Assembly: GCA_943704425.1 (NCBI GenBank)
Contig: CALSCP010000738.1
Coordinates: 60,182-123,971 of the forward strand
Origin: Ministeria vibrans ATCC 50519
Lineage: Eukaryota; Opisthokonta; Filasterea
Length of the DNA: 63,790 bases
Direction: 5' to 3'
The notes below the pieces were generated by a model. That model made no database searches. It was not told where the DNA came from and saw only the letters and a list, made by a program, of their open reading frames with translations. The first letter of the stretch is position 1, and every line of letters begins with the position of its first letter. Below are positions 35,945 to 46,607 of the stretch, one piece after another. Position numbers and translations under genes: made by a program.

Positions 35945-38608
35945 ATCTTCCTCTCTAACTCCGCTCTCCCCTTCTCCCCTTCTTCTCTGTACTATATTCT
36001 CCTCGCCCACCCCCGGCCCCCTCGCAGACGACGAGCTTGCGGTACGAACGACCGATCTCCTCTCCTCTTTTTTTTTTTTTTTTCCCTTCTTTCCATAACA
36101 ATGGACTCTCTGCTCCGCTCGTAGGTTCGACCTGAAGACGATCCACGTCATCTGTACCCTATTGGACGGTCCAAGGACGTCCTGACGGACCTGTTTACGG
36201 ACGAGAGCGTCGATGAACTTCACAAGGGCCAGGAGGTGTTCCTTCTGACAGGCGGCGCCAAGCCTGCTGTCAAGCCGTGCTTTGCCGTCGTGGACGAGTA
36301 CAACCATCGCTTGTCGGTGTTTCCCGCCGGTAGCGAGAAGAAGCTCAAGAAGAAGAAGGCGGTAAGCGCGCACGCGAGCGAGAGAGAGAGAGAGAGAGAG
36401 AGTGAGTGAGTGAGTGAGAGTGAGACATTGATGACGAGACCGGTCGCGTTTCATATGGTGTGTATGTGTGTGTGTCTGCCCTCACCTCGTATCGCATTCT
36501 TCTTTTTGTACCCATTCCCCTTCGGTGTTCTTTTGTTGCTGCCTGCAGGTGAGACCGCTGCTTCAAGTGTCCATTGGCAAATTGCGCGAAGTACGCGACT
36601 CGCACAACATCAACGTCCCCGAAAAGGTCCTTCAAAAGTCCAAGCTCGACTCTTCCTACGCCGATCGACTGATCGTCTGCGTGTATGGCTCCGGGGCCAT
36701 TGAGCGCAGCTTTGTTCACTTTGTTGCACCCTCTGAAGGTCAGTTTTCATCAATGCATCCCTATGGGATGGGCTTTTCTCGTCTGAACCTCCAATTTCGG
36801 TACGTTTTTGTCGTTTTTTTTTTGTTTTGGGTTTTTTTTTTGTAGATGTTCGCAAAACGTGGACTACGGGCTTTCGCGCTCTCATTGGAGCGGCACAAGG
36901 GGCTCTGGACGCGACCTTGGCATTTTACAAGATCTCGTATCTGCACATGGAGGACAAGGAGCCTAACAAGATGCCGGTGAAGGCGCTGCTGCAGACGCTG
37001 GGCGCCACTTCAGCCAACGAGAAGGCAGAGTTGGTCGAGCGACTGCACGTGATGGGCATTGAGCTGAACCTTAAGAAGACCAAGACAATCAGCACAAGCG
37101 AATTGCCCTTTCGTCAATTTGTCACCCTTCAAAACGAAATGATGCACCGTGCCGACATTGCGGCCATCTTTCGTCGCCTATGCGCTGAGGCACCCGACAA
37201 GGATGCGACGCCCGCCGAGCGTCTGTCAGTTTTGTCGTTTGCTGCCTTCCTCACGAGTGAGCAAGGGCGCGAGAATGTTTCTAAGGACCAAGCGGCCGCG
37301 TTACTTGCGCTGTACAACCCCGACGCAGGCCAGACAGACTTGCTCACCCTTGACGGCTTTACCAACTACCTCTCGTCACGCGACAACCACTACTACTCGC
37401 GCCGCATCAAGAATGTCTACCAGCCCATGAATCTGCCCTTGAGTCACTACTTTGTCGACTCCTCCCACAACACCTACTTGGCCGGCCATCAGCTCACCGG
37501 TGAGTCCACCGCCGAAATGTACATTCAGGTATCAAACAAACAAACAAAGAGAAAGGGGGAAGAAAGAAACAAAGTAATAGAGAGGAGATGACTTTGATAC
37601 TGTCCAAACAACACACAGGTTCTGCTGGAGGGCTGTCGGTGCGTCGAGATTGACTGCTGGGACGGACCTAACGGCGAAACCATTGTCACACACGGCCACA
37701 CACTCTGCACTTCGGTTCCCTTTGTCGATGTGCTGCGCGCAATCCACAAATACGCTTTTGTTACTTCGTATGCTCTGTTTTTCACAGCTCCAATTGTGTC
37801 AGCGCCTGATGTTTGTGTGTGTGTCTTTCTTTTTGTATTTTAGGCCCTATCCGGTTATTCTGTCGATTGAAAACCACTGTTCGATTCCTCAACAGGACTT
37901 TATGGCGGCCAAGTTCAAAGAGCTGTTGGGAGAGTATCTGCTCGATTCTGTTCTCGATCGGGTACGTATAGCAAAGCAGCGAGAGAAGGGAGAGAGACCG
38001 AACGGTTTTAATTGCCGGTCAATTAAACCGTGCGCTTCGCTTTTTATTTCTCTAGGACAAAACTTGGGATGGAATCAGTCCCAATTTGCCCTCACCGGAG
38101 CAACTCAAGTTCAAAGTATGTCACCCCTTTTTGTTCCATTTTTTCCAATAATAAGTGCCCATTGTGAAGTACACTCAAAACGTCTTTGCACTGAATTCTA
38201 GATTCTAGTCAAGAACAAGAAGCGACCGGAAGAGAATGCGACAGCGCTGGCGAGCACGCCGATTGTGGAGATCACCGAGCAGCTGCAGAAGGATGCAGCC
38301 AAGTTCAACTCGGACGGGTCGACGCCGGACGGGTCACAAACATCGCTTGCCACGGTGGCGACGGAGGAAAGCCTTTTGGCACTCGATGAGAAGTCATCCC
38401 CTGACATTGGGTACCCAAAAGTTTTTTTTTTTTTTTCAGGGGTGCTAAATGTACTTGTCTCGTATTTGATTTGTTACGCAGGGGCTACAATCAGGCGGTG
38501 ATTGCTGAGCTGCCGAAGAATGTGCGCGAGCGGGCGATGACTCACGAAGGAGCCATGTCCGGCAAGAACATCTCACCCAAACTCAGTGCCCTTGTTATCT
38601 ACACTGAG
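35709..38608 (+). CDS. Phosphoinositide-specific phospholipase C, truncated in the Y region
   Basis: Eleven exons: 35709-35801, 35863-35896, 36028-36041, 36125-36361, 36549-36738, 36846-37528, 37619-37767, 37844-37961, 38056-38115, 38202-38410 and 38482-38608. All phases agree; 638 codons. Exon 3 is a 14-nt microexon. Order: PH-like domain (exons 4-6), EF-hand region (exon 6), then the catalytic X region with [20 protein letters not shown] (first His), [13 protein letters not shown] and [12 protein letters not shown] (second His), and [13 protein letters not shown]. An acidic X-Y linker follows. The frame then enters the Y region ([12 protein letters not shown]) and reaches a gtacaa donor. 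Only about 360 bp remain before the next gene, too little for the rest of Y plus C2. I found no in-phase continuation. The layout before the break is PLC-delta-like. Truncated gene or assembly loss. Confidence 0.85.
35899..35938. repeat. (CT)n microsatellite
   Basis: CT tract inside an intron of the phospholipase C gene. Confidence 0.85.
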
Positions 38609-38662
38609 GTACAATATGCCGTTGTTTTAGTTTTGCACGTCTCTGATTCATTGTGTGTGCGT

Positions 38663-38696
<34 letters not shown>

Positions 38697-38965
38697 TGGT
38701 TTTCGTTGGGCTAGTCGTGAAGTTTCATCCATGCACGGCATTGTATGCATGCAGCTGGCATTGGATAGACCGCGTGTGGCGATTAGAGTTCATTTTTCAT
38801 TTGTATGAATGTCGATTTCAATGATTCGTTTTTGCGCACTGAAGAGCACTCCACCGACTCTTTCGCGCGCGTCTGGGTGTCCTCTAGTCATTGATCCTCT
38901 CCCCCCTCCCCAGCCTGACCACTCGCAGACTCCGTTCTGCCCGACACTAGCGGGGAATTGGGTGT
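38609..38965. other. Region after the phospholipase break, with T30-class homopolymer
   Basis: Starts with a plausible intron donor, then a run of about 30 T (38664-38695). A fragment VVKFHPC near 38713 vaguely recalls the Y region, but it is out of phase with the last exon and soon reaches no further coding sequence. No C2 domain is seen before the isomerase gene. Confidence 0.5.
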
Positions 38966-40078
38966 TTATTGACTGTGGCGCACAAACTCCTCGACCAGCA
39001 GCGTATCGTCGGCGGTCCTTCTGCGATCGATGACGCCCTTCTCAGTGATGATGGCGGTGATGAGTGCGGCGGGGGTCACGTCAAAGGCGGGGTTCCACAC
39101 GGGCACACCTTCGGCTGCAATGCGTGTGCCAGCGATGCACGTAAGCTCTTGCGCCTTGCGCTGTTCAATGACAATGGATGCGCCACTTTCAAGGTGGAGA
39201 TCGATGGAGGTAATCGGGGCAGCGACAAGAAAGGGCACGCCAAAGTGGTGTGCTGCAATGGCCAGTTGCAGTGTGCCAATCTTGTTCGCGGTGTCACCGT
39301 TGGCCGCCACTCGATCGGCCCCGACCACCACGGCCGACACGGTTCGCTGTTGCATCAGTGCACTGGCCATCGAGTCGGCAATGAGACAGCAGGGAATTTC
39401 CTCAAAGACAAGCTCGTAGGCGGTCAGGCGCGCTCCCTGACAGTACGGTCGAGTCTCCGTGTGGTAGGCGCACTCGAGGCGCTCTTGGCTGTGCAGGGCA
39501 CGAATGACGCCCAAGGCTGTGCCGTAGCCGGCGGTCGCTAGTGATCCGGTGTTGCAGTGGGTGAGCACGTTGAGTTTGGCTGAGGACAGCGGCGCCTGCT
39601 GTGTCGCTGCATGGCGCGCGAGAATGAACGCCGCGCCGTGCTTCCCAATGGCACGGTTGTCATTCACGTCGGCGACCAGCATGTTCTCGCAGTACGCTAC
39701 AATGCCGTCAAAGACCGCGGCCGGGGTGGCGTCGTCGGCGCTTGCCAGTTGCCTGGCGAGTGCCTCGATTTCGTCTGCGGCGCGAAACAAGTTGACGGCA
39801 GTCGGTCGCGACGTCTTCAAGTACTCCATGCGGTCGACGACAAGGCTGGCAGCAGACGCAGCAGTCGATACGGCGTCACGCTTGGCTCCGATTTCAACAG
39901 CAAGCGACAGGGCGGCCACAATGGCAATGGCCGGCGCCCCACGCACTTGCATGTCGCGAATCACTTGCCACCCGTCCTGCGTGTGCTTCACCGCCACATA
40001 CACACTCTCATGCGGCAGCTTCAGTTGATCCAGGATCTCCAGCGAGCCCCGTTCGTACTTGATGGCGAGCAGAGTCAT
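38966..40078 (-). CDS. MRI1: Methylthioribose-1-phosphate isomerase
   Basis: Single-exon gene of 370 residues, the usual length for the family. It converts 5-methylthioribose-1-phosphate to methylthioribulose-1-phosphate in the methionine salvage pathway in the cytosol. [18 protein letters not shown] near the N-terminus, [18 protein letters not shown] with the catalytic Cys, and [20 protein letters not shown] with the catalytic Asp are all intact and distinguish MtnA/MRI1 from the related eIF2B subunits. The C-terminus has [13 protein letters not shown], also conserved. It is one of the few intronless genes here. It converges on the truncated phospholipase and is divergent from the mS41 gene, whose ATG lies about 130 bp away. 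Confidence 0.96.
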   Translation of the reverse strand: MTLLAIKYERGSLEILDQLKLPHESVYVAVKHTQDGWQVIRDMQVRGAPAIAIVAALSLAVEIGAKRDAVSTAASAASLVVDRMEYLKTSRPTAVNLFRAADEIEALARQLASADDATPAAVFDGIVAYCENMLVADVNDNRAIGKHGAAFILARHAATQQAPLSSAKLNVLTHCNTGSLATAGYGTALGVIRALHSQERLECAYHTETRPYCQGARLTAYELVFEEIPCCLIADSMASALMQQRTVSAVVVGADRVAANGDTANKIGTLQLAIAAHHFGVPFLVAAPITSIDLHLESGASIVIEQRKAQELTCIAGTRIAAEGVPVWNPAFDVTPAALITAIITEKGVIDRRRTADDTLLVEEFVRHSQ

Positions 40079-40204
40079 TGGATAAAGGACGGAAAGTGAA
40101 AAGCAAGTGAGTGCCGAATACGCCGATTTTTTTTATCTTTTCACTGTCCAGAATCTATATCTCTTTCTCTTTTTTTGATTGCTCTCCTTATTTGTTGTTG
40201 TGAT

Positions 40205-41018
40205 ATGCTTCGTCTGGCAGCAGAGGGGCGCGTGTGGGCTCTCGCCCGGCCTGTTGCGCTTGCATCGCGCGCTCTGTCCACTTCAAGAGCTGCTCACAAC
40301 GAAGCAACGCACGAAGTGCCTCTGGACACCTGCCCGTCCATTCTCACCCCAGTCCACACCCCCCTTGTCAACAAGAAGCGTGTCCTGGTGCCCCCTGCTC
40401 CTCGTAAGGGGGTTTTATGTGAAAAAAAACGTCTTTTCGTCATTCAGTCGCTCTCTTCGCCTCTCAAAGCCTCACCGCACCTGTTCATACGGCGTTTGTC
40501 TACTTCACGCGCGACCGTCGTGTGTGTTTGTTTTGGACAAACGGCCCAAAAAAACTGTTTTCTCGATTCTCTCTATCTCACACACACGCACACACTCACA
40601 CACGTGCCTCCTTGTAGCGAACATGTCCGGCCGGCTGTTTCTGCAGCTGATTGGGCCTGAAGCGGTGCAGCAAGCAAAGCACTTTGAGTGCTGGGAGGAC
40701 ATTTTCTCGGCGTACGCACAGTGTCGCGTTCCCTTCGCGCTCCTGACCCCGCCGTCTCCGTAGATCACTGCACGACATGAAAGAAAAGGGCATTCCCGTA
40801 CCGGCAAGACGGAAAATCCGCAAAGCCTGCGGACACTATCGGTAACAGTTTCAGTGTGACAGCACTCATCATCGTCATCATCGTTGTTGCCTCTCCTTAG
40901 GTTATATGGCGAATTGCCATTGCCACCCAAGCCGCGAAAGATGAAGCAAACATGGGATCCACTGGAGGTGCTCAAGAGGAAGCAGCTCAGGATCTTTGGA
41001 CAGATTGTTCGTCGCTGA
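40205..41018 (+). CDS. Mitochondrial small ribosomal subunit protein mS41 (IGR motif)
   Basis: Four exons: 40205-40403, 40618-40711, 40764-40841 and 40901-41018, phases 1, 2 and 2; 162 residues. The first 40 residues are Arg/Ala/Ser-rich and lack acidic residues until the Glu before position 40, as in a mitochondrial targeting peptide. The core is the small IGR/Fyv4 domain: LFLQLIGPEAVQQAKHFECW, then EDIFSA|SLHDMKEKGIPVPARRKI. It ends in a Pro/Lys-rich segment (ELPLPPKPRKMK). Yeast Fyv4 is the mS41 subunit of the mitoribosome. The domain is short, but the sequence order and length match. It converges on the SGSM-like gene with only 46 bp between stops. Confidence 0.85.
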
Positions 41019-41064
41019 GAACAATTCTTATTCTTGCAAAAGAAGTGTACAATTCGTTTTTTTT

Positions 41065-44000
41065 TTATTCTTTTCTTTTTACATGTTCGGATGGAGCAGT
41101 GGCCGTCATGAGCATCTCGTTGCGTTTGTGGCGGGGGTCATCACGCAGCGTGAATCTTGCGAGCGAGAAGGCCTGGCGCGCCCGCTCCAGCACCACTTCA
41201 CCTTTGGTCTCCTCGGCAATCTCATTGAAGAACTGTGTGTGCATATTCGTTCGTGGAAGTGAGTGAATGTGTGTGGGGGTACGTGTAGGTGGGTGTGCTC
41301 TATATACCTTAAGAATGTGCTCAAACGACATACGGTTGTCGAGAATGACATCGCGGTAGATGTCAAGGATGGCATAGGCAATGTACACATGGAACTGTGG
41401 CCCACCGCAGCCACTCCAGATAGCCTCCCACACGCGAAAGACCCCTGCATAGTCAAACTCACGCTTGAAGAGCAGCAGAAACCATCGGTAGCAGAAGTAC
41501 ATGTGTGATGCATTCACACTCGCCAGGTGCGCCTCGAGCGGTGCGTCGAGCGCCATAAGCAGTGTCCGCATCATGGACAGTTGTTGGGATATTGCAACCT
41601 GACAAGGGAGAGAGAAAAAAAAGGTGAGTGTGTGTGATAGAGTGACGAGAAGAGAATGTGAGAAAGCGAGTGAAAATGTGGACATCAATTAATTATAATA
41701 AATATAAAAAACCAAACAAGGCACGAACAACTTACTTGATCACGATCAAAATTGCCCTTCATACGTCGCATGAGTGCCACAAAGGCCCAGAAGACGTCCA
41801 CTTCATTGTCCATGACGGCCAAGAGAGGCGCCAGATAGTCACACATCCCTTGTACATACCCAAATTCAAGATTCTCATGCACATAAATCGTAATCACATT
41901 GCGCAGTCGGTCTGTGTTGGCTGTCCCTCCATCGCCCGCAAATGTCCTTTGCGTGCGGTCCGTCCGCTGTACATCCTTCTCAATGCGTCGTAGTTGCTCA
42001 CCAAACCCTTCATCGTCAGACACATTGCCCGTCTCATCCTCTTGTTCCGCCACTTCGTCTTCTCCCCCTTCCTTCTCCTTCGTCTTCTTCACCCGACTGC
42101 GACGCTGTCCACCACTCTCAGCAGCTATTCGCACACCCTGACCCAACGACAGCTCATCGCGCGTCGCCGGACACCGCGCAAGCACTTCCGCACGCGCCGA
42201 TGCCTTCATTCCAGCGTAACTCGACGCCCGTGACACATCCAGCGCCCGTCGCTCGTCCGTCCGACTCCCAAACGCATACAGTCCAAGAAAAAACTTCCAC
42301 ACCACCGCACGCAATGAAGACTCACACCCTCCCGCATACACATACAGACGTGCCTCCATCTCATCGCGACAGCACCCGTCCGCGTCAAACAGTCCCTCCC
42401 AGATTTCTCGTGTCAGACCGCAGCGGTGTCGCTTGCTCACCCGACAGTCCCCAAGCATTCGTTGCATGGGCGATGGAGACGACACGGTCTCCCTACGAAA
42501 CAAAACGAAACAAGTGTTAAAAATAATACTATTGTAGGTGCTGCAACCTCCCTCTCTTCCTTTTCTCTTACCCTGCTTCTTCGATCATTCTGAGTGCCAA
42601 TCGTTGTGAGACTACTCTCTTGGTGTGGTTGTGCCACAGAAGAAATTTGTCACGCTTGATGTTCTCAATGAGGCTCTTGCTTGAGTCACTTGCTTCTCCT
42701 CGCCGACCTCGCAGCCGATCCGCAAGCGACTGTGGTGGAGCTGCTGCTGGCTCCTGTTCCATGGGAGACGACGCGCTGGCCGAGAAAATGTACGACGATG
42801 AGGTGGATGTGGTCGATGACGAGCGAGAGGGCTCCGCGTGCGCCTCGGGCATGGCTGAGACATGACCGCGTGGAGCAATGCGCGTGAAGAAAGGCGAGTC
42901 CGACTGGTAAGGCACTACGTCGAGAGGCTGCTGCTGAATCTGTTGTTGGATGTCGATGGCCACCTCGCCTGCGAGCATGGCCATTTTCTCCTTCTTGAGC
43001 TGCTGCGCCCCTTGCTGACCATCTTCCCCTTGTTCGTGCTGCTTGCCAATAATAAACATATTCGTCATAATGTCGCGCACACATGTCACCTGCGTCGTCT
43101 CGCCAATGGCCGCCACCAGCTGCGACGCACCACCGTTGAGCAGGTACAAGTCGGGCCAGCGACCACCGTCTGCCAACATCACCGACACGAGCTCCTCCTC
43201 CGACGTCCGTCCCCTCCGCTGCTGCCGTCTTCGACACGAACTACCGCCATTCCCCTCGCTACTGCCATTGTCGTCGTCGTCGTCGTCGTCGTGGTCACCG
43301 GTGTGGTCCTCGTGACCGTCAATGGTTCCGTCGCTGCTGTCATCGCTCACATCACCGTACACGCGTCGGTAGCTGTGCGAATCGGGTCCTGCACACTCAC
43401 TCCCGGTGCCCTTGCGTCCAGCATGTACACTCTCCGACGAGTAGTGGATGTGCCAAATGTCATCGATCGCCACTTCAACCACTCGACGCGGGTCAAACTC
43501 ATCCCTCGCCATCATCATCGTTGTCGCAACAGATGCACTCTCTGTCGCTGTCGCAGTGGACGGCTCACCGTCATTGCCAATAAGAGCGTACGGGGTAAAG
43601 CGTAGTACGGCGCGTTCAGCAAGCTTGTGTAGGCTGAGATAGCCGCGCACGCACGTCTCCGCACGCCCCACAACGAGGTGCATACAGGCGTTGTTCTTGG
43701 CAAAGAGAAGCTGTGTCGCGCGACTATGCAGGTACGTGTCGAGTAGTGAGGTAGATGACGGTGAGCTCAACTGTCCGTACGAACGCGCCTCGTGCATGCT
43801 TTCCCGCTGCTGCTTCTTCTGTTGTTGTTGTTGTTGTTGTTCTTGTTTGTGCTGCTGCGAGTTTGACACACTGGACGTACCACTGAAACTGCGGCCGCTG
43901 TTGCCATTCTCGACTTTGCTGGCGTCGCTACCGTACCGATGAAATCGTTGACGATTAATGAGCTCTTGCGCCGAGAAATCTCCAGTAGCCGCACCGAGGA

Positions 44001-44756
44001 GCTGTTCGGCAGGCAGGCGAGAGAAGTCGACGACTCGTACGCCGTCGAGCAGACCCACAAAGATGTCAAAGTCAGCCGAGTGCCGCACGAGCGCCCACGG
44101 TTCGTAGCGCGCCTCAATTGCGCTCACCACACGTGGATGGTCCAACAACCGCAGACACTCACCAAGGAACTTGCGCTTCATCAGGGCGCGAATGAGCAGC
44201 GCAACGCGCTCTGTGTCAGTGCCACTCGCAATGCGCGCACTTGCAAAGTCCTCTTCGGTCGCGGGCGGACACAGCGGCTCAATGAGCTGCATCACGTCAA
44301 AGAGACACCGTTGCTGCGACACACAGGAAGGGGCAAGGGTCAGAAGCGACACAGCGCCCGCTCGTCCACCCTTTCGTTTTTGTCTCCTACCTGAGTTGCC
44401 GCAAAGAGAAACAAAAACCGTTTGTGCGTGTACAAAAGCCCATTGAGCAGAATAGCCACGACCGAACGCACCACAGTACGCGTCGACGCGGCGTCGTAGT
44501 ACACACACCGCTTCAGAGTCGCTTCCTCAAGAAGGGCCTGCGTTTCAAAACGACAAAATGGGTTTCTTTCAGTCGCAATTACAACAAAAAATGGAAATAA
44601 AAACTCTCTCGCCACCTTCACTGCATGCTTGAGGTTCGCAAGCAATAGACCACGTTCTACGGGTCGAAAGGGGAGTGTGAAGAAGGAGAATGGAAGAGTG
44701 AAAAGAGAATTCGCTTTGTGCTTTGTGCTACCCTGCGTCGCATTCGATCGCTGCAT
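41065..44756 (-). CDS. RUN-TBC Rab GTPase regulator, SGSM-like
   Basis: Seven exons: 44756-44732, 44656-44616, 44537-44391, 44313-42572, 42492-41736, 41598-41308 and 41232-41065, phases 1, 0, 0, 2, 0 and 0; 1056 residues. The N-terminus is RUN-like (RGLLLANLKHAVK|ALLEEATLKR and CVYYDAASTRTVVRSVV). A Gln-rich linker with polyQ follows, then the PH-like middle domain typical of small G protein signalling modulators (GYLSLHKLAERAVLRFTPYA). The C-terminal TBC GAP domain has GLTREIWE, SLRAVVWKFFLGLY, GYVQGMCDYLAPLL and FCYRWFLLLFKREF, ending FFNEIAEETKGEVVLERARQ. The IxxDxxR Arg finger lies in RNVITIYVHENLEFGYVQGM-like context (LRRIEKDVQRTDR); the YxQ Gln finger is intact. Likely a Rab/Rap regulator in vesicle traffic. 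Confidence 0.88.
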
Positions 44757-45147
44757 CACACTGATCACAGGCACTCGAGGGACTCGCCGATGAAAGCTCA
44801 GAAAAAAGGTGGAGGAATTTAGAATCTATGGGGGTAATTGATAAAAATATGATTATTATTTGATCTTTTCTTTCCATTAACCAGATAAGTCTCAGTCTAG
44901 AGCATCCAAATGCAAAGCCAATCCGACAAACAGTCATTCAATACAGCACACGCTGCAGTGTGGACGAATAAGTAATAGCGGCTGTTCTCTGATTTCACAC
45001 ACAGACAATTTCGGAGAAGTCATCGATCATGATCGAGTTTCTTGCTGTAGCGTCTAATTTATTCTGATTCACGTTGACCGTTGTACAGCCTGCATGTCTC
45101 TGTTTGTGTCTCAACGTTCTTTGTGTACAGTACAATTTTCATTTTCT
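44757..45147. other. Intergenic region between two minus-strand genes
   Basis: About 390 bp between the start of the SGSM-like gene and the stop of the WDR89-like gene. Nothing supported beyond presumed promoter and 3' flanking sequence. Confidence 0.5.
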
Positions 45148-46338
45148 TCAATACGGTCTTCTCCCTTTGCCCTTGGGCTCGCGCCCCATCTTGCCACTGT
45201 CGCTCGAGAGGGCCGGAGAGCCACTCTGATGGCGAGTGTTCGACGAAGAAGGGTCGTCAAACTCCCAACGACAAACGGTGGAGTCTTCGGCACCCGTGAA
45301 GAGGACATGGTCGTGCCAGGCGAAGCAGCGCGTGGGCGCTGTGTGTACGGGCACGGGGATGTTGGTCTCCACATCGACTGTTGCAAGCCCACCGGCGACG
45401 GTTAGCTGATCCACGTTGACATAGAGCAGGCTCAGATCGCCACCCGTGTCGCAGACGGCGTACAGGTGGCCCGACGGCGCGTCAAAGTGACACCCGAGGC
45501 AGTGAGTCGACGAGCGGAAGTCGGCTGAATCGTCATTACTAATAAGAAAATCGGCACCCATCGCCGTCGAGGGAGCGCCCGCCGTTGCCTGAATCACGCT
45601 CAGACGCGCCCCCAGCTGAGATGCTTCGTGTGCGTCAAAAAGCACAATCTGTTGGTCGTGTGTGTGTGTGGCGAGGTACTCGCCGCTGCGCCCAAACCAC
45701 GAAAGATGCTCGACACTCGATTCGCAATTGAGTACACTCAAATAAGCGGCGTCCTCGTCCGTCTCGGTGGTGTCCAGCACACAGACGAGTCCGTCCATGC
45801 CGGCAGTCGCAAGAACGTTGGGTTGCGTCGCGTGAAACGCCACTTGCGTCACATCGTCAGTGTGCGCCTCGGAGTACACCCGCAGCGCCTTGGTCGGATT
45901 GCGCATGTCAAAGAGCGACACGGCCGCGTCGCAGTCGCCAAACTGCTCGGTGCCGCTCGCGAGAGACACAGGCATCGTGCCGACCGTCGACGCGCCCAGC
46001 GCCACACTGCACAGCGCCCCACGCAGCGCACGCGGACGCCCTGCCTTGATCGACACCGCTCCACTGCGCATGTCAAACACTTCAACAACGTCGGCTGTCG
46101 CCACGGCGGCCGTCGAGCCGCTCACGGCCAAGGCAGTTGCGTTGCCCGTCGTCTCCAGCCGCCCGCTGAATCGCATCGAACTCGCGTCGTACGCCTTCAC
46201 TCGCGCATCCGATCCACGCGTGTACAGTGCCCCGTCCCCAAGGCTACACTCCAGAACGTACGTTTCGTCCGTCGCTACCGCGTTGTACGCCACGCGTTCC
46301 CTCAGTCGCCACATCCAAAAAGAACTCTGAATAATCAA
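45148..46338 (-). CDS. WDR89: WDR89-like WD40 protein
   Basis: Single-exon gene of 396 residues, close to the length of human WDR89. It consists of six or seven WD40-type blades: ALAVSGSTAAVATADVVEVF, DAAVSLFDMRNPTKALRVY, AHTDDVTQVAFHATQPNVLA, TAGMDGLVCVLDTTETDED, SVEHLSWFGRSGEYLATHTH and TRCFAWHDHVLFTGAEDSTV. The combination AHTDDVTQV...DGLVCV...EDAAYL...SSVEHLSW is typical of WDR89 and not of other WD40 families. It ends in a Ser-rich, then basic, tail (GREPKGKGRRPY). Its molecular role is unknown in any organism to my knowledge; a scaffold role is inferred from the fold. Confidence 0.85.
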   Translation of the reverse strand: MIIQSSFWMWRLRERVAYNAVATDETYVLECSLGDGALYTRGSDARVKAYDASSMRFSGRLETTGNATALAVSGSTAAVATADVVEVFDMRSGAVSIKAGRPRALRGALCSVALGASTVGTMPVSLASGTEQFGDCDAAVSLFDMRNPTKALRVYSEAHTDDVTQVAFHATQPNVLATAGMDGLVCVLDTTETDEDAAYLSVLNCESSVEHLSWFGRSGEYLATHTHDQQIVLFDAHEASQLGARLSVIQATAGAPSTAMGADFLISNDDSADFRSSTHCLGCHFDAPSGHLYAVCDTGGDLSLLYVNVDQLTVAGGLATVDVETNIPVPVHTAPTRCFAWHDHVLFTGAEDSTVCRWEFDDPSSSNTRHQSGSPALSSDSGKMGREPKGKGRRPY

Positions 46339-46607
46339 ATATCAATGGACAATGATGATGATACTTAATCAATTCTTCAAGATCCGAATTCGAGGAGCCT
46401 TTTGCGCTTGGTGGAAAGGTGGAGTACTCAAAGTCTCAAACCAGAGTTACCAAACCAACCTCCGTATTCAGTACCGCTGAGAGAACTTCCATTTCTGCTC
46501 GTCTGATCTCCTATTCGTGAATTATTTTTCAAAAAAAATAATATTAAAAAACGAAAAATCAAAAAAAAAACCTCCCTTATTCTTCTTTGTTTTGCAAGAC
46601 ACCCATC

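Noticed and set aside
38713..38818. Further phospholipase exon containing VVKFHPC
   Set aside because: The only nearby acceptor joins out of phase and yields a stop at the second codon; the following frame has no Y-domain motifs.
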